A stretch of 64,000 bases of DNA from Rhizomys pruinosus (taxonomy: Eukaryota; Chordata; Mammalia; Rodentia; Spalacidae): positions 97,985-161,984 of the forward strand of contig VZQC01010577.1 of the NCBI GenBank assembly GCA_009823505.1. Direction: 5' to 3'. Below, one piece after another: positions 32,401 through 43,560 of this stretch. The position numbers were made by a program, and so were the translations under genes. The notes below the pieces were generated by a model that saw only the letters and a program-made list of their open reading frames with translations, was not told where the DNA came from and ran no database searches. How positions within the stretch are numbered: the stretch's first letter is position 1; each line of letters begins with the position of its first letter.

Positions 32401-32805
32401 TGATTAAAAAATAATGATATGGTTACAACACTAATGAATTCACTAATGACTATACAAAAGCCAGGTAAAATTCTGGTAAAGATCTAGGAGGTATTCTTCA
32501 GGCTCTGCCCCTTTCTGAGGAACTATTGCTGGTTGACAGTTGCCGGGGGAGGGAGAATCATTCATCTCTGATGGTGTGCTCCTTGGTGGGTTACTCAAGC
32601 TCCAGTGTACTTACACCTATGGACTAATGAGCAGTACCAACTAGACTTAATAGGTTATTAAAAAAATAAAAATAAAAATAAGATCTGAATTTGGGAGGGG
32701 GAAGTATAACAGGGGAGTTAGAGGGGAGGATAAGGGGAGTAAAAGAGATCATATTTCATTGTATAAATGTATAAAACTTGCAAGGGATGAAATAGATAAA
32801 ATTAC
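32401..32805 (+). repeat. Rodent L1 3' UTR-like fragment
   Basis: TGTGCTCCTTGGTGGGTTAC, GGAGGGGGAAGTATAACAGG and AGATCATATTTCATTGTATA resemble a rodent L1 3' end. Confidence 0.5.
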
Positions 32806-33619
32806 AAAAAGAGGTAGGACCCGCCTCACCTGGGTGGAGGAGGAGTGCGTCTATGAAGAGACTGCACATTCCCTGAGCATCACTGTTTCTTCTCTTGCCC
32901 CGGGAAGCGGTATTGGTTATCAGCTTGTGGATTTTGCTGAGCAACCCTTCCTGCCTAGCTCCCTCCATCCCCCTTCCTCTGGAGGCTGAGTTCTTCCTAA
33001 CTGTTCTGAATTTATGATTCTGATACTGTCCAGAGGTACCTGCAGTCCCTCCACTCCACGGCCAGGCCTGGGGCTGTTCCTATGCCTGGCCACTTGAATC
33101 CTAGTTTTGACCCAGTCGTTCAGGGTGAACACCCTCTCCCAGGCATCCTGGGAAGTGCGGGAAGAAGGTGGTGGGAGGGAGTCCGTCTTCTGCCTGGGGA
33201 TTTTCTTGGAAAAGAGCTGCAGTGCATAAGGAAGAGGAGCCGAGAAGCAGGCACTGGGGCGGGCAGCAGGACTCTTTCTGGGGCATTATAGGAAGATTGG
33301 TAATTAGGTCTTGCAACTAGAGATTTTTCTTGAAAATACCCTGGAACGGAAAGAGGCTGTACCTTTCTCCAGGACCTTAGCCTTTTGCTCTCTCTGACCT
33401 GTTCTCGTGGACAAAGGTTTGCTGTCTATTTTTTGGATCAGGCACAGCAGAGCTGTCACGTCCGGAATGACTTATTCCTGTCTGCTTATGTGTGGCCGCT
33501 GTTGCTGCGTCCCTCCTTCCTCACCATTATCGCTCTCGCCCAGGCGTAGCTGGATTGGAGGCACAGATCTGAGCTGGAGCTGAGCTGTGTCATTTCTCTG
33601 GCTCTTTGCCCTTGAGGAC
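32806..33619. other. Single-copy sequence, nothing recognised
   Basis: No SINE, and short open frames only. Confidence 0.4.
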
Positions 33620-33955
33620 ATCAATACACAGCTAACATCACCAAACGCTTTGCATGCCAGGCACGAGATTAGTGTGGTATATGGATTATTTCATCCTATT
33701 CTTGCATCCCTATAAAGGGAAGTGCTTCTTTTTCCTTCTTTTAAAAAATTACAATTTTATAGATTAAAAAACATTGGGGACATACATTTATTAGATAATT
33801 TGGTGAAGGTAGGTAAGTAAAGGGAATGCTTATGTTTGTCAGTTTATTCCTTATGCCATTAAAATATTTCCTGCAATACTTTGAAGTCTAAGTATGATAA
33901 CTCTATATTTTTCATGTGAGAACATTAGAAATTAAATAACTTGGCTTATGGTTTC
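33620..33955 (-). repeat. MIR-like fragment
   Basis: CATCACCAAACGCTTTGCAT, GCCAGGCACGAGATTAGTGT and ATTATTTCATCCTATTCTTG follow reverse MIR order. Confidence 0.55.
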
Positions 33956-33957
33956 AA

Positions 33958-34216
33958 GAGACACAGTCCGTGATGGCGGAGGGCTTGGTCCATGAGGGTG
34001 GAAGCTTGTGGATGATGCTTCTCACATCTTGGTGGTCAGGACTCAAAGACCATCACCAGAAATGGAGCCAGGCAAAAGTCTTTAAAAGCCCATTCCCAGT
34101 GTCCCAGCTCTGCCAGTCATGCCTCCTACCCCAAACATTCTACAACCTCCCCAAACATTGGTGCCAGCTGGGGACCAAGGCATTAGCCATAGGAACCACA
34201 TTCAATCCATAACAGA
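33958..34216 (+). repeat. Rodent interspersed repeat, 3' part
   Basis: CAGTCCGTGATGGCGGAGGG, CAACCTCCCCAAACATTGGT and GCCAGCTGGGGACCAAGGCA match a common rodent repeat whose family I cannot name with confidence. Confidence 0.5.
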
Positions 34217-35456
34217 AACGTATGTTGAACAAAGCACTCGCTGGGGGCCTCCTGTTTGGTTACAGGAAAGATTTCTGGGTCTATTGTGGCTGAGAATCAG
34301 ACACTAACACTTCTTTGCCTTGCAGCATCGAGTACAGAGGGATGTGTCAACAGCACCAGAAATTCCTGCCTTTCTTTATCCCGGTGTGAGCATGGATCAG
34401 TCTCCTAAACTCTTTGAGCTTAGGAAATGAAAAGAAGCACTTCCTTCCACAGTGAATTGCCAAGAGCACTTTGAAGACGTCTATCTAATTTTCTCTCCTT
34501 AGAATAACAAATGAGATATGCCAAGCTGCCTCAGTTGAAGATTTCTTGGTCTGGTCATGAGGTCAAAGTCTCAAAGAACTGAAGGAACAAGAGAGAGAAG
34601 ATGTAGAAATTTCCATGATGGCTTTGCTCCAACCTGCTGTTTGTTCACTCAGTTGCTAATTTTTCCAGAAACTTCTCTGTCCCTGGCCCTGGATTCTGCA
34701 GTCCTGGGGGAAGTAAGAAGAGAAAACTCACTGGTCCCCCACCCCCCATAAGAGTTGGAGGTTTTAGGTGAGGAGAAATTAACACCAATTTAGAATTATC
34801 AGACATGTAATTCAACTCAGCCCTAGCAAGACAGGGAGTAGAGATATAGAGATTTGTAAAACAGAAGTGATGGAGAGAAGAGAGTAGTCAGTCAAGTCAG
34901 CTTGAGGGGCTGGGAGGAGCAGAAGTCCTGAGGCTGCGCTGACATTTCCCTCCAGTCCGTACTGTGTGGACATCGCCTTCCCCTGGTACACAGTGATGCT
35001 GGCTACCGACTCTACCCTAGACATGGAGTCAAATCCATCATGGGTCGCAATCCTTTGAAGCTGACATTACCACACCTCATTTTCCAGATGGTAATCTGGC
35101 AAATAAAAGGAAGTGTGTCTAGATTATAGTTAGTGGCAGAACTGGCTTCTAACTCTGGCTTCTCTGGGGTATGTAGAGCTTGTGTTCTAGTCACAAAGCC
35201 ATATGCCAAGGGCAAGGTTGAGTTGCACGGAATTCTTTTTCTATGCAAGCAGAGAATGGGTGGGCAATGGAAAGACAGCTGAGACTTAAGAGGAATAGAG
35301 AAGAATTTCTTCTATTCTTATGGGTTCTTTTGTTTTGATGTCTTCCTGGGAAGAACTCTGGAGCCAAGTTTCTTTTTTTTTGATCTAAGGAACCCCTGGG
35401 GGGGAGGTCCTCTGCTCGGAAGTGACTTGATCTAGCCGGGGAAGCCCAAGCTCAGT
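34217..35456. other. Single-copy sequence, nothing recognised
   Basis: No repeat or gene supported. Confidence 0.4.
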
Positions 35457-35515
35457 ATGCCTCAAGAGGTGGAAGATGATGAGGCCGAGGCTGAGAATGA
35501 GACCACCTTCCAGTA
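35457..35515 (+). other. Short coding-like segment of unknown origin
   Basis: From ATG 35457 the frame reads MPQEVEDDEAEAENETTFQ and meets TAG at 35514. Past the stop the same frame continues RQVKEFPIAPSGDTLLSFEF. The GA-rich codon pattern looks like a remnant exon or processed pseudogene, but I recognise no parent gene. Confidence 0.25.
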
Positions 35516-37108
35516 GCGACAGGTGAAGGAGTTCCCAATTGCACCATCAGGTGACACCCTGCTCTCCTTCGAGTTCTCTACAGAATCGGGGACAAATCAT
35601 ACCCCCTCCCTGTCCTTCCTTGTCTCTAGTAACATGGGGTATTTGGACCAGATGAGTTCTGAGTAGGTGTAGAGTTCCAATAAGGACGATGACTAAGCAT
35701 TTTCTATGTTTAGAGATGATATTTAGTCATTTGCTTTTTTTAATGGGATAGTTGCTTTTGTGCTAACTGCTTGGCTCTGAAGTCTCAGGCCCCAGACTCT
35801 ATTTTAGTTAGGACCTAGAAAGAGGGTGGAGATCTCCTGAGAGAAGTAAGGACTGGCAGGGCTGGGGTGATGGAGCAGCCACTGCCTGCGTCCCAGAATA
35901 GCAGCAGTTTCCCGGCATCTGCCATGTTGGCTACAGACTACCCTCCCATTGGCTGCTCCCTGTCTCTGCCATCTGGCAGGCGCTGCTTTCCAGGTTTTTG
36001 TGGCACCAGTTAAGCAGTCCTCTCTGTGTGCTACAGTATGCTGGCTTCTTTCTTCAAGGGACAGGGATCATAATAGCAACTGCTCCCTGGGTCCCTTGCT
36101 TCACTCCCAGGATAGAGGAGTAGTTGTTTGAATCTGAACCTCTTTCTTGGCTGAAAAGTTCAATCAAGCTATTGTTCTGTTACCTCCTCTATTGTAGAAA
36201 CAAATGTGAGTCTCAATCATGTAGTTCAGATGGAGCTTGTTCTAATCCTAGCTCCAACTTGTCCATGTGACCCAGATTTCAGCACACTACTCTTTCTTGC
36301 TCTGGACACAGTGACAAGCCGGCTGGAGGATGAACCAAACCCCGAAGGGCTTATCAGAGGCAATCCTGGGGCAGAACCACTAAGCATACACCTACCCTTG
36401 CTGTGGTGAGGGTTCAGAGATACTAGATTATTTCTCTGAAAATATTCTCATTGGGAAGGGTAGGAAAGTCATAAACATGGGCATTGTGACTCATTGCTTC
36501 TCCCTCGTCATCTGGTTTGGTAGGATGGATGGAGCTGAACCAAATAGAAACAAAAACCAGAGGTGACAGGCAGAGGGGACAGAGTCCTGTTTTGCACTGG
36601 TCTCTAATGACTTCCTTCCTGTAGCTCCTTCTTAAAGCACAATAAAGAGCAGAAAGTGGCACGATGTGGGATGCACCTTCCGTTTTACCTTGGGGATCAG
36701 AGAAGGAAAAGTTTTTTTTTTTTTTTTTTTTTTTTTTCCTAGGTTAGAGTGATCTTAGGTTTGAATAAAGCAGGGAACCAGTCCCTGCAGTTCTAGAGGA
36801 CAACCCAGGCAGAGGGAGTAGAGATTGCAAAAGCCTCGAGGGAGGAGGTACCTGGTATCTTCAGGGAGTAGCAAGTGTATCCAGTATGGATGTAATGTCA
36901 CAACTTAACTCAGACCTTCTCTTTTGGGTGTCCCAACTGTGAAGTTACTGTTTCCCCGCCTGGACTGGAGTAGAACTGTCACCTGAGCTGCAGTTGGCAC
37001 CTGAGGTTTGGTGCCTGAAGGTTCAGGAGTTAGAAATGTCGGAGGCATGTTGGCACTGAGGCGGTCTCTGTAACTCTCTCTGTCCATATCCAAGAGATAG
37101 GGTTGGAT
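35516..37108. other. Mostly unrecognised; poly-T at 36710-36737
   Basis: Single-copy-looking sequence with a 28-base T run, possibly the tail of a lost retroposon. Confidence 0.4.
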
Positions 37109-37284
37109 ATGGACAGCGCTCCCTCAAACAAGCTTCCTCTGATAACTCACCTAGAATCTATCAAAACTACTTCTACAGCGATCTAGTGTAGGCAGCATGG
37201 ACAGCGCTCCCTCAAACAAGCTTCCTCTGATAACTCACCTAGAATCTATCAAAACTACTTCTACAGCGATCTAGTGTAGGCAGC
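37109..37284. repeat. Exact 88-bp tandem duplication
   Basis: The segment starting ATGGACAGCGCTCCCTCAAA and ending TAGTGTAGGCAGC is present at 37109-37196 and again at 37197-37284, with no difference seen. Confidence 0.95.
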
Positions 37285-37399
37285 AATTCCTTGTAGACAG
37301 AAAAGCTTCAATGGATTGGATTTCTTTCATTACAATTGCCAAGGTGTGACATTCCATGAACACATGCCAATTTGTTCCTCGTGTGTTTGTTCCTTTCTT

Positions 37400-37620
37400 C
37401 ATTCATTTAGCAAGAATTTATTGAGTGTCTGATATCTGCCAAGGTATACAGAAAGGCACTGAATCCACAAAGATGAATCAGTCGCAGTTTCTGTTTTCAA
37501 GGCTGGCAGCCTGGGGTGGGTGTGGAGGAGGCAGTCATGTAAACAGACAATTGAAGAGAAATATGGCAGGTACTGAATTGAGCAAGGTAGGAGCTTAGCA
37601 CTGCTTTAGGAGCCCTGGGG
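37400..37620 (+). repeat. Ancient mammalian repeat
   Basis: AAGAATTTATTGAGTGTCTG, ATCCACAAAGATGAATCAG and GCAGTCATGTAAACAGACAA. Same class as 31625-31770. Confidence 0.5.
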
Positions 37621-37874
37621 AGGGAGAGAGGGTTTTATGAAGAACCTGGGTGGTCTACACAGAGGACATGACCCCTAAACTGAAGACCCAGGGAAGCCTG
37701 AGAGTGGAGAGTAGGGCAGGGGCAACACATGTGAAGAATACAAGATCTCCTGAAAGAATGGGTTTGGAGTTTGTGAATGTTTTGAGGATGCATGCTCAAT
37801 CTGAGGCTTCTGGACTTCATTATATATGCCGTGGTTGCAAGGATTATCCAATCATAAAACCATACAAGTGCATA

Positions 37875-38575
37875 AAACATCATAAACTCTGGGTGTGATA
37901 TGTGTGTGCTTACATGTGGTTTTTAGTGTGTGCACATGTATATGCATGTTTGTAGTGTGTGGAGAGCAGAGGACAACCTCAAGGGTTGTTTATCTTTTTT
38001 TTTTAATTTTTATTGATGCTTTGTGTATTTCATACATCATTTTCCAATTCAGTTCAGGCATATATCCCCTTCCTCCCCCCACCCCATTCTTACCCATCCC
38101 AGATCATGCATTCTGCCATAACTTTTCTGCATCTTTCTCTGTTTTTCTTTGTTTTGTTTTCATTTTTTTAAACAACAAGTGATAATTTGTGAGTACAAGC
38201 ATCCTTCATGTAAAACCAATTTGCGAGCAGTTGTGCCCAAACCCACACAGCTCATGGGTCCCACCATCCAGCAGGTTTATCTTCTTTTAAAGAATTAAAT
38301 TTTTGAGAATTTCACACAATATGTTTTGATCGTATTTAGACTTCCTTCCCTAACTACCATCCTTTGTCTTGAGACAAGATCTCTCCCTGGCCTGGAACTT
38401 GCCAACTAGGCTGACCGGCAGACCACAAGGATCTTCTGGTCTCCACTTTACCAGTTCTGGAATTACAGGGACATGCCTGCATCTCTCATGACTCTTTTTA
38501 TGTTCTGGGGCCCAAACTCCTGAATTTTTTTGCAAGGTAAGCACGGTACTAGCTGAACCATCACTCCAGCTCCAT
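37875..38575 (-). repeat. RSINE1/B4-type SINE interrupted by L1
   Basis: The left part has GTGTGGAGAGCAGAGGACAA. The right part (38365-38575) has TCTTGAGACAAGATCTCTCC, AGGCTGACCGGCAGACC and CTGAACCATCACTCCAGCTC. The L1 fragment lies between, with some extra L1-like sequence at 38283-38360. Confidence 0.65.
37992..38272 (-). mobile_element. Truncated L1 3' end in RSINE1
   Basis: T-rich start, TTGATGCTTTGTGTATTTCA, GAGTACAAGCATCCTTCATG and GGGTCCCACCATCCAGC. GTTTATCTT flanks both ends, at about 37986 and 38275. Confidence 0.85.
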
Positions 38576-39954
38576 TAGGAGATTACGTTTTGTCTAAGCA
38601 GGTTGTGTAGTTCTAGACTGTAAACTTTGTAGATGACAATGTTATGTCATGAAACTGAAAAGTTGGACACTTTGGTGAGGGTTTCCTAACTTGGAGTTAG
38701 TTGGTAAAACAGGAGGGTAGCTAAGGTCAACTTCATGTGCATTTGATGTTTAGACTTTGCTCTGTTGATTTGGAGAAATCCTTGGGAACTAAGTCTGGGA
38801 CTAATGGAAACAGGTTATACTATACTATAATATAGTATATATTATAGTATAGTATAACAAAATATATGTAACATGCTAATAATGGAGGTTAGTCTGAAAA
38901 GTGAAAGGTTAGTTGTTTGGGCTGTGAGAGTTGCAAACTCAAACTGCTCTGGGTACCAGGCAGGTGGCACAGGAGAGCAAGGGACAAGGTTATAGGTGTT
39001 AGGACCTCTGCTTTGTCTAAGGAGAGGAGGGGCTGTTCCATGTTGGTAACTGTTGTCCCAATGAGATCTCAGGTCTAAGGCTAAGATACAGCTCCTAAGT
39101 TTTCAAGAGCAGCTGGAAATCCAGGTCCTTATGTAAAAATTTCACCATTTTTAAATGTTGGCATGTAATCTGAATTCTACAAAATGCTATGTGGGCCAAG
39201 TGTAACACATCTACCAGCCTGATCTGTCTGTGGGCCCACGGTTTGTAACTTCTGCATTGAGAAAGGAGTTTTCTTTCTTCAAAAGAGAACAAAATGGCTT
39301 TGGATCCCAGGATTCGTGCTTGGAGTGGCCCTCTTTCACTCTTGTTTAGACAGATTCCTAATCATTATTTATGGCTCTGTGTAATTCTCCTCTGTGAAGA
39401 TTTCCCCATCCTCTTGCCCCTGATTACCTCTATTTTCTCAAAGTGCTCATCAGTTTTGTGTCTGTTGCATCTTTTACATAGCCTGATACCCAGGAATAAA
39501 CAGAAAACAAAGCTGTAGAAGGAGAGAAGCCAGAGCCCAAAGGCATGGAGCTGTTGGTTGACGGGTACAGACTCGCAGAAGTGGGCGAGACCGAAAGTTC
39601 GTGTCCTCACAGACTGTGGTTGCTGCTTGACAGGAAGGACTTTGGGATGAGAAGACGCAGACTGGATCTGAAATGAGAGGCAGCCTCCAAGAAGAGGAAA
39701 GAGAGAAAGCTCATCACTGCACTTCCACAGGACCTGATTCTTAAGCAGGATGTGCACTATCTCTAGTCTGTAATTATGTCTCTCTTTAGTTACCAATGAT
39801 CTGCTGAATACTGGCCTGGAAGTTTTCTGTGAGCAATTGCTAGGATATAGGGTGGGTAGCTGCTGCTTTTGCTGTCCAACGTCCTTTCATCCTTTTCTTG
39901 GCTTCTCTGGAAATCAACCCTCCCCCAGTTTTTAGTCCCTATGCTTATTTTTTT
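38576..39954. other. Nothing recognised apart from the hairpin
   Basis: Single-copy-looking sequence. Open frames up to 143 codons lack any family signature. Confidence 0.4.
38814..38858. repeat. Perfect AT-rich inverted repeat, 21-bp arms, 3-base loop
   Basis: The left arm 38814-38834 (GTTATACTATACTATAATAT + A) is the exact reverse complement of 38838-38858, with GTA as loop. Confidence 0.9.
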
Positions 39955-40038
39955 CCCCCTTTGGTACTGAGGATTGAACCCAGGGCCTTGCATATGCTAG
40001 GCAAGTACTATACCGCTGAGCTATATTGCCAGTCCCAA
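39955..40038 (-). repeat. ID SINE
   Basis: GGATTGAACCCAGGGCCTTG, CATATGCTAGGCAAGTACTA and CTGAGCTATATTGCCAGTCC. Confidence 0.85.
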
Positions 40039-40068
40039 GATCTGTGTGCTTCTTTACAAAAGGTTGGG

Positions 40069-40113
<45 letters not shown>
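40069..40113. repeat. (GA)n microsatellite
   Basis: About 21 GA units. Confidence 0.95.
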
Positions 40114-40116
<3 letters not shown>

Positions 40117-40962
40117 TTTTTTTTAAGAATTTGAACCTGACAGCTTAAATCTAGAGAAACTGTAAGCTACCACAACGGCTTCCCAAGGAAGTCAGTAGGA
40201 GAAGGGAGAGATGGGGAGAGGTCTCTGGGTTTGGGTGGTAGCATTTGAACTGCTGAGACCATCTGTGCCTAAAGCTAATTGGCTCTAGCTATACTTTTTG
40301 TTGTTATGCATGTTTTAATGTTTTCCTTCTGTAAACTAGTTTGAGTTGTTTTCTTTCATCAGTTTACCAAAGGAATCCTTTACTGTCAAGAAAGTCATGG
40401 AAAATGGCCCCTCCCAAGAACCATCTTTTTTGCAAAGCATTTCTACATTTCCTTGATTTTTCTAGCTCTTCTGTGAATGTGGTAAAGTGAAAATTCCTAT
40501 TCCCATGTGCAGAGAAGAGAAAGTATTTGGGGCTTTATGAGGATGGTGTTCATAGGCAGATGGCTACACATGCAGGATAAGAATCCTTTTCTTTTGAGTC
40601 TGGTTCCAGAGTTTCTCTGAACCGGTAATGTTGTACTAAATTAAACTTCAATAATGTTGAACTAAATTACTCTAAAGTACCCCTGGAAATAGACTCTTGG
40701 AGTCACAATTCATGCTGAGTAATTACAAAATAACTTTCTTCTCATTATTTTCCTACTTACATACCTCCAAGGGAATGCTTGGTGACAAATGTCAGAGTTG
40801 AGACAATTTAGATAATTATTTGGATGCCTGGATGATGGATGCCTTTTCTCATAGTGATGGCAACCTATCTGCTTTTACTCTTTGCTTGACAGTCAACAAA
40901 AATGGAGACCCTTTATTTCAAGTCCCCTATACAAGTCAAAATTGTTAATAAAGAAATTATTG
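40114..40962. other. Nothing recognised
   Basis: No supported feature. Confidence 0.4.
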
Positions 40963-41283
40963 AGATAGGGAGATGGCTTAGGGGGTAAAAACACTTGCTC
41001 TGCAAGGCTGATGACCTCAGTTTGAATCCAGAGACCCACAGGCAAGCAGGATACTGTGATGCTGGTCACTCCTATAGCCCTTCTGTAGTGAGGTGGGAAG
41101 CACAGACAGGAGAGCAGCCTTGAAGCTAACAGGCAGTCTAACTAGAAGTGCACAGTGCAGCAATGGAAACAAGAGAGGCATTCCCTCAACAAAAAGAAAG
41201 GGAGAGAACAAGCTATTGACAGGCACCATGGTAGGCACATGCCTGCACACGTGCATGTGCGTGTGCACACACACACACACACA
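40963..41283 (+). repeat. RSINE1/B3-like SINE ending in (CA)n
   Basis: GATAGGGAGATGGCTTAGGG, GATGACCTCAGTTTGAATCC and AGGCACCATGGTAGGCACAT, then a short (CA)n. Confidence 0.65.
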
Positions 41284-41499
41284 TAAAAAGAAAAAAAAAT
41301 AATGGAAGGCTTTCCTCATGCTCCATATTTGTAGAACAATGTTTGCACCACACCTGCCTCTTGCCTGCACTTTAGGTCTTGGGCTCAATGCTATTGATGC
41401 AGGCTGGTTTTACTTGCTAAGGAATATTTTTTTCTCCATCCTCCATTTTGTCAATCTTAGGCTATGTTCTATTCTTTGTAGTTCCCAATTACAGACAGG

Positions 41500-41997
41500 G
41501 CTCCTATATTAAACCACACCTACCCAGGGCTCAGGGACCACGGTGGAAGAAGATTGTAAGGGACAGGGAGGTGGCACATGACCATGTGGAAACCAAGTCC
41601 TGTAGGCTCCTGGGACCTTGCTCATGTGAACCTACAGCAGTGGTGTCAGCATGCACAAGATCCATGGAAAGTCAAGCAGACAAAACCCCAGCACAGAACT
41701 GTGGAAATGAAGAGTAGGCCTCAATCTTAGTCAAAGTACTACTGGCAGCTCATTACTGCTAGGTGAGGGAGAGTTAGTCTTAAAGTGAGGGACTTTAGGT
41801 AGGCTGAGTAGACCTCGATGGATGAACTTGCACTGAGGGATGTTTGGGGACACTAACTTGACTCTATAAGCCTTAACACAAATGACAGAATGCATGAAAT
41901 CCAATGGGGGGGGCAGGGGAGGGTACCAATGGGGAAAAGGGTGTAAAGATGATTAAGGCATTCTGTATGAAATACACAGAAATTCAATAAAAAATTT
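41500..41997 (+). repeat. Rodent L1 3' UTR fragment, second lineage
   Basis: CCACACCTACCCAGGGCTCA, GGTGAGGGAGAGTTAGTCTT, GGCTGAGTAGACCTCGATGG and AAATACACAGAAATTCAATA, A-rich end. Paralogous to 58460-58915. Confidence 0.7.
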
Positions 41998-42727
41998 ACA
42001 AAATGTACTTTAACTTTTCTCTCTTTATCTTGAATATCTATCAATCTGCAAACCTTATTTCTATATCTCCAAGACTTAGTGTGTAGTAAGTTCTTACTAA
42101 ATAATTCAACAGAATAGATGGCTGAGTGAGTGCTTATTCAAGGATATCCTGGAGAAGATGGCCTGGAAGTCATGGGAAAGTTGGGGGGTTGGGGTCTGAG
42201 CTGGAGAGCTTGGCTTGACAGTTTTCTAAAGTAAGGCTGAATGAATGGGGTTAAATTCTGAGAAGCAATGATCATTTTAAGGAACACAACATTGGGCTCC
42301 AGAATCAAGGTACTGAGGACTAAATCCCTGGGCTTAGAAAAAGAAAGGGAAGGCAGGGAAGGGTTTGAGGATGGCTAGAAATGAGAAGTGAGCTGGGAAG
42401 GAAAGGAACCATATTCTAAAAGCCAATAGAAGAGGGCTAAGGAAGAAGAAAGTCTCAACCCCAATGATCTATACCCCCACGCGGTGCTAGAACATCTGAT
42501 TCACGCCTGGCTTATTTTCCAATTATTTTTACTCCGATTGTAGCAGTTGGCAGGTTTCCAAGTGGCAGTGTGATTTTTTTGTTTGCTATCTGTAATTCTC
42601 ACTTCTTCAGGTTACCAGGCATGAGTCCCCTGACCTTGCTGGTGAGGGTGGCGCCTCTCATTTTAGCACTGTTTGCGAAATGTCAGCAGAGAGGCTGCAT
42701 GCTCTAGTCTTCAAGAATATTCACAGG
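41998..42727. other. Nothing recognised
   Basis: No supported feature. Confidence 0.4.
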
Positions 42728-42940
42728 AGGGGCTGGGAAGATGGCTCAGAGGACGAAGTGCTTCCTAGGTGAACATGAGGAGCTGAGCTTAGACCCCGGG
42801 TAACCACGTAAAAGCTGGATGTGACAATGTGATCTGTAACCCCAGTGTTTGGTGTGCAGAGACAAGCAGATCCCAGGGGCTTCTGTGTCAACCAGTCTTG
42901 CCAAAACAGTGAGAGACTCTGTATCAAAAAATAAGGTGGA

Positions 42941-42987
<47 letters not shown>
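42728..42987 (+). repeat. RSINE1 ending in (GA)n
   Basis: GGGGCTGGGAAGATGGCTCA head, ATCTGTAACCCCAGTGTTTG, CAGTGAGAGACTCTGTATCA and (GA)n at 42943-42987. Confidence 0.85.
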
Positions 42988-42991
<4 letters not shown>

Positions 42992-43384
42992 AGAGAGAGA
43001 GAATGACTATTCACAGAACCCTCCAATTCACTCACAGCAAATGGTTTACTTTCCATACCCTTCTCTGTCTGGGAGCCAGGGTACCTGAGCAAGGTCTGCC
43101 CAGCATTTGCCAGTTTTTGATGCTATGGGAACAGAAGGAATGTGGAGATGATTTGGGGGAAACCCTAAGTCTAAGGAATTAACAATGTGGAGAGAAACAG
43201 ACCTGAGACTCATTCTCCCAAGCAGCCTCTGTAGGATTTTAGCAGCTGACTTGTCACACTAGGAGACTGGCGCATGCCTGGGTCCCATCTTATCTTTGGA
43301 AGGGACTATGCTTCCACATCCAGCGACAGCTTTAAACAGCTAAGATATTAACAGATGCTGGTTTGGAGTGCTTATAATGGCTCA

Positions 43385-43560
43385 GCATGGTCAAGCCTTA
43401 ATCTTCCTCTGAATCTCATCGGTCATTAATATTCATATAACATGAGATAACGAGGCACAGAGAGGTGCTGTTGCTTCCCGAGAGAGTCATACAGGATGCA
43501 CATCATTGAAACGGGATTGCATGTGAGCTGTGGCTCTCTCCCTAACCGTACTAGGTGGAT
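43385..43560 (-). repeat. MIR-like fragment
   Basis: CTCATCGGTCATTAATATTC, GAGATAACGAGGCACAGAGA and GGTGCTGTTGCTTCCCGAG follow reverse MIR order. Confidence 0.5.
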
